Shown: positions 23,704-32,419 of the stretch, piece by piece | How the letters are laid out: the number at the start of each line of letters is the position of its first letter | How positions within the stretch are numbered: position 1 is the stretch's first letter | Assembly: GCA_039045975.1 (NCBI GenBank) | Contig: JBCCJA010000027.1 | Location: forward strand, 1 to 45,374 | From: JBCCJA01 sp039045975 | Lineage (GTDB): Bacteria; Planctomycetota; Planctomycetia; Planctomycetales; Planctomycetaceae | Direction: 5' to 3' | DNA length: 45,374 nucleotides | Made by a program: the position numbers and the translations under genes | The notes under the pieces: model-generated | Databases searched by the model: none | The model's input: the letters and a program-made list of their open reading frames with translations, nothing else | Told to the model about the DNA's origin: nothing

Positions 23704-24574
23704 TCGGGTCGGCGGCCGGGTCACTCCGCCAGTCGCGGAACATCCAGCGGAGTGTGTCGGGGAACTTCGACGCCGCGACGCTGCTCGAATGGCCGCTGCC
23801 GGCCTCGACGAATTCGAAGTCGTAGCCGCGGTAAGCGAGCGCCTTTTTCATCTGCAGGTTCGCCAGCCACCAGTTCCCGGCCCGGACGTCGAGGTCGTCC
23901 GGGTTGTCGGTCAGATGCACGCGGATCGGCCGCCGCTCGCTCTTACGGATCAGCGGCGGGTACGCGTGCCCGCCGCGGATGTCGACGAACGAACCGATGT
24001 TCGAGACGACCTTGCCGAACGCGTCTGGCCGCTCCCACGCCGCCGTGAACGCGCAGATCCCGCCGGAACTCACCCCGCCGATCAGCCTCAACGCCGGGTC
24101 GTCGGTCAGTTTGACACGGTGGTCGCGCTCGACGGCGGGCAAGATCTCGTCGAGCAAGAACGTGACGTACTGGTCGCCGAGCGAGTCGTATTCGAAGCTG
24201 CGGTTCTTCGGTTTGACGCGGTCCTTCCCGCGGCGTTCGACCTCCTCCAGCGGGCCGGTGTGCCCCGGGTTGATGAACACCCCGACGGTCGGCGGCATCT
24301 CTCCCGCCGCGATCAGCTGATCGAACACCTGCTGAGTCTTGAACGGCGACCGCGGCGCGACCATCCACTGCCCGTCCTGAAACACCGCCAGCGCGAACGG
24401 GCCCCGCCGCCCACGGAGGGCCGCGTCGGGCAGGTAGACCCAGTAGTGCCGGTTCGTCCCGGGGAAGACCTCGCTGTCGGTCCAGGTGTGGGCGACCACT
24501 TTCGACGCGTCGGCCGTCCCGGAGGGCAGCAGACAGCAGGCGGCGACGGTCAACACGGCGAGCGACGGTCTCAT
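23678..24574 (-). CDS. Exported esterase of the enterochelin-esterase (IroE/Fes) type
   Basis: This is a 298-residue protein with a signal peptide (MRPSLAVLTVAACCLLPSG, cleavage near ADA). It has the alpha/beta hydrolase layout: RHYWVYLPDAAL and FALAVFQDGQWM near the N-terminus, the nucleophile Ser in RLIGGVSSGGICAFTAAW, and the His in EAGSGHSSSVAAS near the C-terminus. Similar planctomycete proteins belong to the putative esterase (D-type) family. Substrate unknown; carbohydrate esters or siderophores are possible. Its ATG overlaps the tadA stop (ATGA), so it is translationally coupled. Its end overlaps miaA by 26 bases. Confidence 0.82.
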   Translation of the reverse strand: MRPSLAVLTVAACCLLPSGTADASKVVAHTWTDSEVFPGTNRHYWVYLPDAALRGRRGPFALAVFQDGQWMVAPRSPFKTQQVFDQLIAAGEMPPTVGVFINPGHTGPLEEVERRGKDRVKPKNRSFEYDSLGDQYVTFLLDEILPAVERDHRVKLTDDPALRLIGGVSSGGICAFTAAWERPDAFGKVVSNIGSFVDIRGGHAYPPLIRKSERRPIRVHLTDNPDDLDVRAGNWWLANLQMKKALAYRGYDFEFVEAGSGHSSSVAASKFPDTLRWMFRDWRSDPAADPIKDPHPID

Positions 24575-25101
24575 TTCTTCCCCAGGGCGCGTTTGCGGGC
24601 GAAGAACTCTTTTAACAACGCGGCCGAATCGTCCGCCATGACCCCGCCGAGGACCGTGCACCGGTGGTTGAGGCGGTCGTCCTCCGTGATCGCGTACAGC
24701 GAGTGGCACGCCCCGGCCTTCGCGTCGGCGGCGCCATACACGACGGTCGGGACGCGGGCCTGCACGATCGCGCCGGCACACATCGGGCAGGGCTCGAGCG
24801 TGACGTACAGCGTGCAGCCCTCCAGACGCCAGTCGCCGAGCGACTCGGCCGCCTGCGTGATCGCGATCATCTCGGCGTGCGCGGTCGGGTCGCCGAGCTG
24901 TTCCCGCTGGTTCCAGCCCTCCCCGACCACCCGCGGCTCGGGCGCGGCGACGGCCGCGCCGGTGACGATCTCGTCGCCCGAGAAGTCGACCCGCCCCTCG
25001 ACGACGACGGCTCCGACCGGCACCTCGTCTTCTTCGAAGGCGCGGACGGCGAGGTCGAGCGCCTTCCGCATCCAGGGCTCGTGCGGCGTGAGCGGGTTCA
25101 T
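24571..25101 (-). CDS. tadA: tRNA-specific adenosine deaminase
   Basis: This 176-residue protein has the zinc-dependent deaminase signature: DPTAHAEMIAI (His and catalytic Glu) and TLYVTLEPCPMCAGAI (two zinc Cys). KALDLAVRAFEEDEVPVGAVVV precedes these as in TadA. It converts A34 to inosine in tRNA-Arg. About 20 residues (VDFSGDEIVTGAAVAAPEPR) are inserted between the first two strands, making it longer than the usual 150-165. I chose the ATG at 25101, which gives the family N-terminus; further in-frame codons lie upstream. Its stop overlaps the esterase start. Confidence 0.9.
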   Translation of the reverse strand: MNPLTPHEPWMRKALDLAVRAFEEDEVPVGAVVVEGRVDFSGDEIVTGAAVAAPEPRVVGEGWNQREQLGDPTAHAEMIAITQAAESLGDWRLEGCTLYVTLEPCPMCAGAIVQARVPTVVYGAADAKAGACHSLYAITEDDRLNHRCTVLGGVMADDSAALLKEFFARKRALGKK

Positions 25102-25283
25102 GGTAAGAGCGTTGCGACGGCAAGCTATGACTGTCGAGCCGGCAGCCAGTGGAGAAGAACTTGCCCACAATGTTCCTGCGACATCAGGCGTGAAGAGCGG
25201 CGATCACGCGTGAGATCGCATAAATCTGGAAATGAGATGGCTTTTGCGCAGGCGCCGTGCCGTAGGCTGCTAAAATTGCTGCC

Positions 25284-25691
25284 ATGGACGTTGGCAGATA
25301 CCGCTTTGAACGATTCACAGAGGCCGGGAAAAACTTCTCGCCTCGTGTGACATTACGACAAAATGGACAGATCGGCTTCAACGAGGGAGCACGGAACGCG
25401 TACTCAATCGAAGACCGAAAATATGCGGTCTTGTTTTACGACAACGCGAATGCTGCGATCGGCATCCTGCTGACTAACGACGAAAGCGAAGAGGGAGCTC
25501 TACCTGTTAGGCAATCAAAGACAAACACCTACATTGCGGCGAAGTCGTTTCTGGACAAACACCGCGTTGACTACAGCAAGGCAACTCGGCTGACTCCAGA
25601 ACAACACGGCGACGTCTTGGTGCTGCAACTCGACTCAGCTGAGATCGCTGAGGAGGAAAAACCACAGCCCCCCGAACCGATCGAAAGGTGA
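25284..25691 (+). CDS. Unknown protein of 135 residues, lower GC
   Basis: The protein starts MDVGRYRFERFTEAGKNFSPRVTLR and has a beta-rich N-terminal half (GQIGFNEGARNAYSIEDRKYAVLFYD), then NAAIGILLTNDESEEGALPVR and a helix with TYIAAKSFLDKH. The tail is acidic and Pro-rich. I recall similar short proteins in diverse bacteria and archaea, but no function is known to me. A TAAAAT sequence 8 bases before the ATG could be a -10 element of a leaderless transcript; a matching -35 is poor. Codon use is much less GC-rich than in neighbours, as in the following small gene, suggesting joint acquisition. Confidence 0.6.
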   Translation: MDVGRYRFERFTEAGKNFSPRVTLRQNGQIGFNEGARNAYSIEDRKYAVLFYDNANAAIGILLTNDESEEGALPVRQSKTNTYIAAKSFLDKHRVDYSKATRLTPEQHGDVLVLQLDSAEIAEEEKPQPPEPIER

Positions 25692-25779
25692 GGGGCTGCG
25701 GTCGTGGGTGGAAGACTGCTCTTCCGTCGGCAGTCTATCGACAACCCAACATCCTTACGACGGAGAAAGGAACTGTTGG

Positions 25780-26007
25780 ATGTCTCCGACTTTACTTGGT
25801 GTGCTTCGTCAGCTTTACGTTGACGGGGACTTTCCTGCTGACCGTGTCGTGAGCAACGACGAGGTCGCCGAACGCTATCGATGTGAATTCGCGGAACGTT
25901 CCGGCCACGACATGGAACTCCCTGAGTTCAAACAGCTGCTCTTGAACTGTCGGAAGAAGAAGCTCCTGCCGAAGCTAGGGCGTAATTATCAAGGCCCTCG
26001 CTTCTGA
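25780..26007 (+). CDS. Small unknown protein of 75 residues, lower GC
   Basis: It begins MSPTLLGVLRQLYVDGDFPAD and continues with a helical, charged sequence (SNDEVAERYRCEFAERSGHDMEL) and a basic C-terminus (LNCRKKKLLPKLGRNYQGPRF) that could bind nucleic acid. The ATG is preceded by GGAGAAAGGAA about 8 bases away. No family recognised. It lies 88 bases after the other lower-GC gene, and is followed by a clear hairpin. Confidence 0.55.
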   Translation: MSPTLLGVLRQLYVDGDFPADRVVSNDEVAERYRCEFAERSGHDMELPEFKQLLLNCRKKKLLPKLGRNYQGPRF

Positions 26008-26019
26008 GGGGAATGAATC

Positions 26020-26050
26020 GGCCCGGTCTCAAGTCTTTTGAGGCCGGGTC
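26020..26050 (+). terminator. Hairpin terminator after the small unknown gene
   Basis: A 13-bp stem (26020-26032 with 26038-26050, two G-U pairs in RNA, loop 26033-26037) lies 12 bases after the stop codon. It is followed by ATTATC rather than a T run, so it is a probable but not ideal terminator. Confidence 0.6.
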
Positions 26051-26115
26051 ATTATCGTCACGTGCAGAGAGCGAGATAATTCGCTCGACCTACGCACCGT
26101 GACCAAGTCTCCTGC

Positions 26116-27870
26116 ATGCCGACCCGCAACCCCCTGTTCTGCCGCGGCGACCTCGACGGGTTCTGCGGGCTCTTCGTCGACAACCTCGTCCAGTTCCTCT
26201 CGATCGCGTTGCTGTTCGGCCCGGCGTGCGGGATCGCGGCCGGGTCGGACGGGGCGGCCGCGCTCGACGCGTTGTTGCGGGACCGGGTCTTCCCGGCCGT
26301 CGCGGTCAGCCTGCTCGTCGGCAACCTGTTCTACGCGTGGCAGGCCCACCGGCTGTCGCGACGCGAGGGGCGGGACGACGTGACCGCCCTGCCGTACGGC
26401 GTCAACACGCCGTCGCTGCTCGTGTTCCTGTTCTTCGTCATCGGGCCCGCGTACCGGGCGGCGATCGACGCGGGCGTCGGCGAGGCCGCCGCGCTCGAAC
26501 GGGCGTGGGCGGTCGGGCTCGTGGCCTGCCTCGGCTCGGGCGTGATCGAACTGCTCGGCTCGGCGGTCGCGGGGACGATCCGCCGGCACACGCCGCGGGC
26601 GGCGCTGCTGTCGACGCTGGCCGGGATCGCGATCGGGTTCATCTCGATGACTTTCGCGCTGCAGATCTTCCAGCGGCCGCTCGTCGCGATGCCGGCGACG
26701 GCCGTCGTGCTGCTGACTTACTTTTCCGGCTACCGCCTGCCGTTGGGGCTGCCGGGCGGGCTCGCGGCGGTGCTGCTCGGGACGGCCGTCGCGTGGGGCG
26801 TCGTCACGCCGCTGTCGGCGTCGGCCCCTTGGCTGACCGGTCCGCCGATGAGCGGCGACGCGGTCAACACGGCGGCCGCGTCGTTCGGCGTCGTGACCCC
26901 CACGCTCGCGTTGGCACCGCTCGGCGAGACCCTCGGCGACCCGTCGGCCTGGTTCGGCCTGCTGTCCGTGATCGTGCCGATGGGCCTGTTCAACGTCGTC
27001 GGCAGCCTCCAGAACATCGAGTCGGCCGAGGCGGCCGGCGACCGCTTCGAGACCGCCCCGTCGATGGCCGCGAACGGACTCGGCACGATCGCCGCGGCCT
27101 GCTGCGGCAGCTGTTTCCCGACGACGATCTACATCGGCCACCCCGGCTGGAAGGCGATGGGGGCCCGCTCGGGCTACAGCACGCTGAACGGCCTCGTCGT
27201 GACGGCGCTCTGCCTGACCGGGTCGGTCGGCGTGATCGCCGCGGTGGTGCCGCTCGAATCGTCGGTCGCGATCGTGTTGTGGATCGGCCTGATCATCGCC
27301 GCCCAGGCGTTCCACAGCTTCGAGCGGCCCGAGGGCGACGGCGGTCTGGACGGCGACGCCGTCAACCGCCGGCACGGCCCGGCGGTCGCCGTCGGCCTGT
27401 TCCCCGCGATCGCCGCGTTCGGCTTCACGGTCACGCAGGGGGCGTTCATCACCGCTTACTTCGGCTCCGGCATGACCGGCCCGACGCTGCAAGACTTGGT
27501 CGGCGACGTCCCGACGCTGTCGGGTTCGGCGGCCGTCAACGGGTTCCTGCTGCACGGCATGATCACGCTCGAGCGGGGCTACATCTTCACCTGTCTGATA
27601 CTGTCGACGGTCAGCGTGCTGCTCATCGAGGGCCGATTCAAAACGGCGGCCTGCTGGTCGCTGGCGGCGGCGATGCTGACGGCGCTCGGCCTGATGCACG
27701 CCTATCAGCTTTCGGGCAACAACGTCGATTACCTGTTCGCGTTCGTCGCGCCGGCCGAGGACGCGACGCCGTTCCGGGCGTGCGACATCGCGATCGGCTA
27801 CCTGGCGTTCGCCGGGATCTTCGCGGCCGCAGCGTTTGCCGGGCCGAAACGACCCGATCGGCCCGAGTGA
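26116..27870 (+). CDS. NCS2-family permease (AzgA-like)
   Basis: This 584-residue polytopic protein has about 12-14 hydrophobic segments. Motifs of nucleobase permeases are present: DVTALPYGVNTPSLLVF, LGETLGDPSAWFGLL, NVVGSLQNIESAEAAGDRF and AACCGSCFPTTIYIGHPGWKAMGARSGYSTLNG, the last close to the AzgA/NCS2 signature. The predicted role is uptake of a purine or related compound. It is longer than typical (430-480). No purine catabolic genes are adjacent, so the substrate is open. The ATG follows the hairpin of the preceding gene by about 65 bases. Confidence 0.85.
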   Translation: MPTRNPLFCRGDLDGFCGLFVDNLVQFLSIALLFGPACGIAAGSDGAAALDALLRDRVFPAVAVSLLVGNLFYAWQAHRLSRREGRDDVTALPYGVNTPSLLVFLFFVIGPAYRAAIDAGVGEAAALERAWAVGLVACLGSGVIELLGSAVAGTIRRHTPRAALLSTLAGIAIGFISMTFALQIFQRPLVAMPATAVVLLTYFSGYRLPLGLPGGLAAVLLGTAVAWGVVTPLSASAPWLTGPPMSGDAVNTAAASFGVVTPTLALAPLGETLGDPSAWFGLLSVIVPMGLFNVVGSLQNIESAEAAGDRFETAPSMAANGLGTIAAACCGSCFPTTIYIGHPGWKAMGARSGYSTLNGLVVTALCLTGSVGVIAAVVPLESSVAIVLWIGLIIAAQAFHSFERPEGDGGLDGDAVNRRHGPAVAVGLFPAIAAFGFTVTQGAFITAYFGSGMTGPTLQDLVGDVPTLSGSAAVNGFLLHGMITLERGYIFTCLILSTVSVLLIEGRFKTAACWSLAAAMLTALGLMHAYQLSGNNVDYLFAFVAPAEDATPFRACDIAIGYLAFAGIFAAAAFAGPKRPDRPE

Positions 27871-27945
27871 CCGGCAAAAGCGTTACGGCCGTGGCGACCG
27901 GAACGCCGATACGGCGAAGGAAAGTCCCCGCGCCGGATCGCCGTG

Positions 27946-28191
27946 ATGCCGTTCCCGAACCACCCCGCCTTGTTCGCCGTCCTCGCCGGGCTCTCGGCCG
28001 TCGGCTGTCAGTTGCCTAAGGCGGGCTCGTCCTGCGACTGCGTCGACGTCCCGGCCGACTTCGCCGGCGAGACCCCGGCCTCGGCCCCCGCCGCCCCGGA
28101 ACTGCCCCTCTCCTCGCCGGCGGTCGACGGCCTCGAACCGCCGCCGTCCGACGCCGTCCCTGGTTTGGACCTCCCGCCCGCGACGCTGTAG
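27946..28191 (+). CDS. Small lipoprotein, Pro-rich
   Basis: This is an 81-residue protein. N-terminal FAVLAGLSAVGC is a lipobox (cleavage before Cys), so it should be a lipid-anchored protein. The mature part is low in complexity, with Pro, Ala, Ser and Asp, and contains CDC soon after the lipid Cys. The family is unknown. The start is either the ATG at 27946 or the GTG at 27943. It follows the NCS2 gene by about 75 bases and converges with the exported protein gene (gap 17). Confidence 0.55.
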   Translation: MPFPNHPALFAVLAGLSAVGCQLPKAGSSCDCVDVPADFAGETPASAPAAPELPLSSPAVDGLEPPPSDAVPGLDLPPATL

Positions 28192-28208
28192 CCGACGCGG
28201 CGTCCGAA

Positions 28209-28781
28209 TCACCGCCGGCCCGCGCGGGTCCAGACGACCGGACGGTCGCCCCGGGACGCCGGACCGAGCACGAACCGTCTCTCCGTCAGTTCTGTGACCG
28301 GGCGTCGGCTCTTCGTGCCGTATTGGCGGGAGATCTTGTTCACCGTCCGTTGCGGGCTGCCGCCGACGGTTTCGAACACGACGTCGTCTCCGTCGAGTTC
28401 CCAGTCGATTTTCAGCGTGACCGCCGACCCCATCATCAGCGACGCGGCGAAGTCGAACTTGATGTGCAGCGACGCCGTCCCGTCGTCGCGGATCGTCAGC
28501 GTCCGCACGCCCGTCGCCCGCCGCGTCCAGACGCCGACCGCGAGCGACGCGTCGAACGACGGGGCGTCCTCGGCGTCGGCCTGTGCCGGTCCACCGTCGG
28601 TTTGAGGGACGACCGCGATCCGCACGATTTCGTCGGTCGGGACTCCCGCCGTCACGAACGCGTCGGCGTACGCGACGGGTTCGGCCGGTTTGTCCTCAAC
28701 GGCGTCGGCGGGCGTGACAAGTGACAGCAACGCCGAAACGAACAGCAAAGCGGCTACGAGCCCGACGAATGCGTACGCCAT
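28209..28781 (-). CDS. Exported protein of unknown function
   Basis: This 190-residue protein starts with a hydrophobic helix (about residues 4-26) that may be a signal peptide or anchor. The rest is predicted as a beta-barrel: GVWTRRATGVRTLTIRDDGTA, KIDWELDGDDVVFETVG and a final RRFVLGPASRGDRPVVWTRA. This is the kind of pattern seen in lipocalin-like planctomycete proteins that test a template quantity, but I cannot assign a family. Its start lies 22 bases after the dnaE stop on the same strand. Confidence 0.6.
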   Translation of the reverse strand: MAYAFVGLVAALLFVSALLSLVTPADAVEDKPAEPVAYADAFVTAGVPTDEIVRIAVVPQTDGGPAQADAEDAPSFDASLAVGVWTRRATGVRTLTIRDDGTASLHIKFDFAASLMMGSAVTLKIDWELDGDDVVFETVGGSPQRTVNKISRQYGTKSRRPVTELTERRFVLGPASRGDRPVVWTRAGRR

Positions 28782-28802
28782 GTCCGTCGCTCCCGGTTCG
28801 TC

Positions 28803-31800
28803 TCACGCTTTCGCGCCGACATAATTCACGAAGCCCGCCCCGAGGATGTCGTTCAACGCCATCTTTAAGCCCGGGCCGGGGCTGACCCGGAGATACCCGG
28901 GTGGTGTTAATTTATACCTCACGCGTCGACCCGGTACGTCAACGTCGGCCGACTCGATCAGGATGACCACGTCGGTCTCGCCAGGGTATTTCCCCAGGGC
29001 GTCGCGAACGAAGCGGAGCTGGTCCTCGCCGTGGACCCCGCTGCGGAACAGGATCGCGACTTGCGTCGTGAACTCGCGGTCGGCGTCGTCGGGCGTGAAG
29101 ACGCGGTTGACGATGACGTTCGGCTCGCGTCCGCGGCGGTCGACGCGGCCTTTGACGCAGACGATCTGCTCGGGCCCGATCAGGTCGCCCTGCCGGTTGT
29201 ACTCCTCCGGCCACATGATGCAGCGGACGACGGCCGATTCGTCCTCCAGGTCGAAGTTCACGTACTTCTGGTGCCCGTTCCGCGACGGCTTCTTCGTCTG
29301 CGCGTTCTTGATCGCGCCGACCATGCCGGCGAGGACGACGTCGACCCCGTCGTCGAGGTCGGCGAGCCCGCCGATCGCGTGCGTCGCGTGACGCGTCACG
29401 CGGCTGCCCGCCTCGGCGAGCGGGTGCGACGTCAGATAGAACCCGAGGGTCTCCTTCTCGAACGCCAGCCGTTGGCCGCGGGGCCAGTCGGGCACGTCGG
29501 GCAGGACCGCGGCCGCGGCCGGGCCGTCATCTTCCTCCTCGTCCCCGCCGAACAGGTTTTTCTGCCCGGCGGCCCGGTCACGCTGGATCGCGGCCGAGGC
29601 CTGCACGGCCCGCTCGGCGGCGACGAACAGCTGGTTGCGGTTGTCGCCGAAGTTGTCGAGCGCCCCGGCCTTCACGAGGATCTCGAGCACGCCCCGCGTG
29701 ACGTGTTTCGCGTCGCAGCGCTCGGCGAGGTCGAAGATGTCGCGGAACGGGCCGTTCGCCTCGCGCTCGGCGACGATCGCGGCGACGGCCGACTCGCCGA
29801 CGCCCTTGAGCGCGCTGAGACCGAACGTAAGCCGCCCGTCGTCGACGCCGAACTCGACGTCGGACCGGTTCACGTCGGGCGCGAGCACCTCGATGCCCTG
29901 CCGGCGGGCGTCGTCGACGTGCTCGTTGATGCGGTCGGACGACTCCATGCCGCACGACAGGAGCGCGGCCATGAACTCGTGCGGGTAGTGCGCCTTCAGA
30001 TACGCCGTCTGGTACGCGATCGCGCCGTAGGCCGTACTGTGCGATTTGTTAAACCCGTACCCGGCAAACTTTTCGATCAGTTCGAACAGGTCGACGGCGA
30101 GTTTTTCATCGAGACCATTCGCCTTCGCGCCCGCGATATATTCCCCGCGGAAATCGGCGATAATTTTTAATTTCTTCTTCGAAATCGCCTTGATGCAGCG
30201 GTACGCGGCCGACAGTTCCAGGTTGCCGACGCGGTTCAAGATCCGCATCACCTGTTCCTGGTAGACCATCACGCCGTAGGTCTCTTCCAGGACGTCGTCG
30301 ACGAGCGGGTGGACCTTCGCGATCTCCTGCCGGCCGTTCTTGACGTTGACGTAGTCCATCACCATCCCGCCCTCGAGCGGGCCCGGGCGATAAAGCGCCG
30401 ACGTGGCGATGATGTCTGCGAACTTGTCGGGCCGCATCTTCGTGAGCAGGTCCCGCATGCCCCCCGATTCGAGCTGGAAGATGCCTTTCGTCTCGCCGCG
30501 TTGCAGGAGCGCGAACGTCTCCGCGTCGTCGAGCGGCAGGTCCTTCGGCACGATCTTGACGCCGTGATGCCGTTCGACGTTTTTGACCGCCTTGTCGAGG
30601 ATCGTCAGGTTCCTGAGGCCTAGGAAATCCATCTTCAGCAGGCCGACCGATTCGACCGTCGGCCCGTCCCACTGCGTGACGACGTCCTCTTTGCCGGTAA
30701 TGACCTGCAGGGGGAGCAAGTCCATCAGCGGCTGGTCGGCGACGACGACGCCGGCGGCGTGCGTCCCGGCCGAGCGGGACAGGCCCTCCAACTTATAAGA
30801 ATAGTCGATCAGTTCGCGGACCTGAGGATCGGCCTCGTACGCGTCCCGCAGGTCGGGCGTCTGTTCGACCGCGTCTTTGAGTTTGATCCCGAGCGTGTCG
30901 GGGATCAGTTTCGCGATCTCGTTGACGCGGGGCAGCGGCACGCCGAGCGCCCGACCGACGTCGCGGACGACGGCCTTCGCCTTCAATGTGCCGAACGTGC
31001 CGATCTGGGAGACGGCGTCCTCGCCGTACTTTTCCTTGGTATAGTCAATGACGAGCTGCCGGCGGTCGCGGCAGAAATCGATATCGATATCGGGCGGCTC
31101 GTTGCGGCTTTTGTCGAGGAACCGCTCGAACAGCAGGTCGTATTTGATCGGGCAGACGTCCGATAGCCCGAGCAGGTACGCGACGAGCGCGCCCGAGGCC
31201 GAGCCGCGGGCCGTGCACGGGATCTCGTGCTTCTTCGCGAACTCGACGAAGTCCCAGACGATCAGGAAATAACTCGCATAGCCCTTCTCCTCGATGACGC
31301 CGAGTTCGCGGTCGATCCGTTCGTAATAGACCTTATCGGCGTCCCGTCCGTAGCGGTCGACGATCGCGGCCTCGCAGAGCTCACGCAGGTACGCGACGTC
31401 GGTCTTGCCTTCCGGCGGGTGAAAGACGGGGTAATATTTCTTTTCTTCGAGCCGGATGTCGCAGCGGTCGGCGATTTCTTGGCTGCGGGCGACCGCCTCC
31501 CCGAAGTCGGGCATCGCCGCGTACATCTCTTCGGGCGTACGGACGTAGAACTCCTGCGTTTCCATCCGTATGCGGTTCTCGGCGTTCCGCGTCGTGTGCG
31601 TGTTGACGCAGAGCAGCAGATCGTGGGCCTCGCCGTCGCCGGAATCTAAATAGTGCGCGTCGTTCGTCGCGACGAGCGGCAGGCCCCGCTTGTTCGCGAG
31701 GTCGACGGTCCGTTCGAGACACTCCCGCTGGATGTTCGTGCCGGAATCTTGGATCTCCATATAGAAGCGGTCGCCGAAGACGCCGCTGTACCAGTCGACG

Positions 31801-32282
31801 AGCCGCCCGGCCTCTTCGTCGCGGTCGCCCAACAAATAATGCGACAGCTCCCCCGCGGCACACCCGGAGAGACAGATCAAGCCCTCGGAGTGATTTTCAA
31901 GAATTTCCTTATCGATCCGCGGCTTATAGTAGAAGCCTTCTAAGAAGGCTTTCGACGACAGCCGCACGAGGTTTTGAAACCCCGCCGCGTTCATCGCGAG
32001 CAGCGTCAGGTGGAAGGACGCCTCTTTGCCCCGGGTCGCGCCGCCTTTATGTCGCCGGTCGCCCGGGGCGATGTACGCCTCCATGCCGACGACCGGGTTG
32101 ACGTCTTCGGCCCGGCAGGCGCGATAAAAGTCCATCGCGCCGTACAGGTTGCCGTGGTCGGTGATCGCGACCGCGTTCATGCCCGACTGCTTCGTCTTCC
32201 TGACGAGGTCGGGGATGCGGGTCATCCCGTCGAGCAGGCTGAACTGCGTGTGGCAGTGCAGGTGGGCGAACGGGCGATCCAT
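28803..32282 (-). CDS. dnaE: DNA polymerase III alpha subunit
   Basis: This 1159-residue protein has the full DnaE1 arrangement. The PHP domain (HLHCHTQFSLLDG, then AITDHGNLYGAMDFY) is followed by the C-family catalytic core with PDIDIDFCRDRRQLVIDY (two metal-binding Asp) and GLLKMDFLGLRNL (third Asp). The finger region has KSHSTAYGAIAYQTAYLKAHYP. A helix-hairpin-helix segment (LTFGLSALKGVGESAVAAI), an OB fold (YVNFDLEDESAVVRCIMWPEE) and a C-terminal part follow. It is the replicative polymerase. I chose the ATG at 32280-32282, which gives the usual MxxPFxHLHCHT start; upstream lies palindromic element C. Several codon patches are unusually AT-rich. Confidence 0.96.
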   Translation of the reverse strand: MDRPFAHLHCHTQFSLLDGMTRIPDLVRKTKQSGMNAVAITDHGNLYGAMDFYRACRAEDVNPVVGMEAYIAPGDRRHKGGATRGKEASFHLTLLAMNAAGFQNLVRLSSKAFLEGFYYKPRIDKEILENHSEGLICLSGCAAGELSHYLLGDRDEEAGRLVDWYSGVFGDRFYMEIQDSGTNIQRECLERTVDLANKRGLPLVATNDAHYLDSGDGEAHDLLLCVNTHTTRNAENRIRMETQEFYVRTPEEMYAAMPDFGEAVARSQEIADRCDIRLEEKKYYPVFHPPEGKTDVAYLRELCEAAIVDRYGRDADKVYYERIDRELGVIEEKGYASYFLIVWDFVEFAKKHEIPCTARGSASGALVAYLLGLSDVCPIKYDLLFERFLDKSRNEPPDIDIDFCRDRRQLVIDYTKEKYGEDAVSQIGTFGTLKAKAVVRDVGRALGVPLPRVNEIAKLIPDTLGIKLKDAVEQTPDLRDAYEADPQVRELIDYSYKLEGLSRSAGTHAAGVVVADQPLMDLLPLQVITGKEDVVTQWDGPTVESVGLLKMDFLGLRNLTILDKAVKNVERHHGVKIVPKDLPLDDAETFALLQRGETKGIFQLESGGMRDLLTKMRPDKFADIIATSALYRPGPLEGGMVMDYVNVKNGRQEIAKVHPLVDDVLEETYGVMVYQEQVMRILNRVGNLELSAAYRCIKAISKKKLKIIADFRGEYIAGAKANGLDEKLAVDLFELIEKFAGYGFNKSHSTAYGAIAYQTAYLKAHYPHEFMAALLSCGMESSDRINEHVDDARRQGIEVLAPDVNRSDVEFGVDDGRLTFGLSALKGVGESAVAAIVAEREANGPFRDIFDLAERCDAKHVTRGVLEILVKAGALDNFGDNRNQLFVAAERAVQASAAIQRDRAAGQKNLFGGDEEEDDGPAAAAVLPDVPDWPRGQRLAFEKETLGFYLTSHPLAEAGSRVTRHATHAIGGLADLDDGVDVVLAGMVGAIKNAQTKKPSRNGHQKYVNFDLEDESAVVRCIMWPEEYNRQGDLIGPEQIVCVKGRVDRRGREPNVIVNRVFTPDDADREFTTQVAILFRSGVHGEDQLRFVRDALGKYPGETDVVILIESADVDVPGRRVRYKLTPPGYLRVSPGPGLKMALNDILGAGFVNYVGAKA

Positions 32283-32336
32283 CGGCGCGGCTCCGTCGGG
32301 CGTGACGGTGCCGAGTTTACCCGATCGAACCGGCAT

Positions 32337-32415
32337 GGCGAGCGGTGGGCGGGAGCCCTCCGGCTGAGGGACGCAACACCTTCACCCACCGGAGGGCTGA
32401 CGCCCGCCGCTCGCC
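32337..32415. repeat. Palindromic element C
   Basis: This is an imperfect inverted repeat. The right arm (32389-32415) contains CCGGAGGGCTGACGCCC followed by GCCGCTCGCC. The left arm (32337-32363) is its reverse complement except for about four positions. It sits between rimI and dnaE on the minus strand and shares its arm sequence with element D (38997-39074). Confidence 0.85.
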
Positions 32416-32419
32416 TTGT

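Noticed and set aside
25664..25706. Possible hairpin around CAGCCCC and GGGGCTG after the 135-residue gene
   Set aside because: The stem is short, overlaps the coding end, and lacks a T run; too weak to call a terminator.
26029..27699. 556-codon open frame antisense to the NCS2 permease
   Set aside because: Composition is low-complexity (Arg, Asp, Gly, Gln) as expected from antisense of a GC-rich membrane gene; no domain visible.
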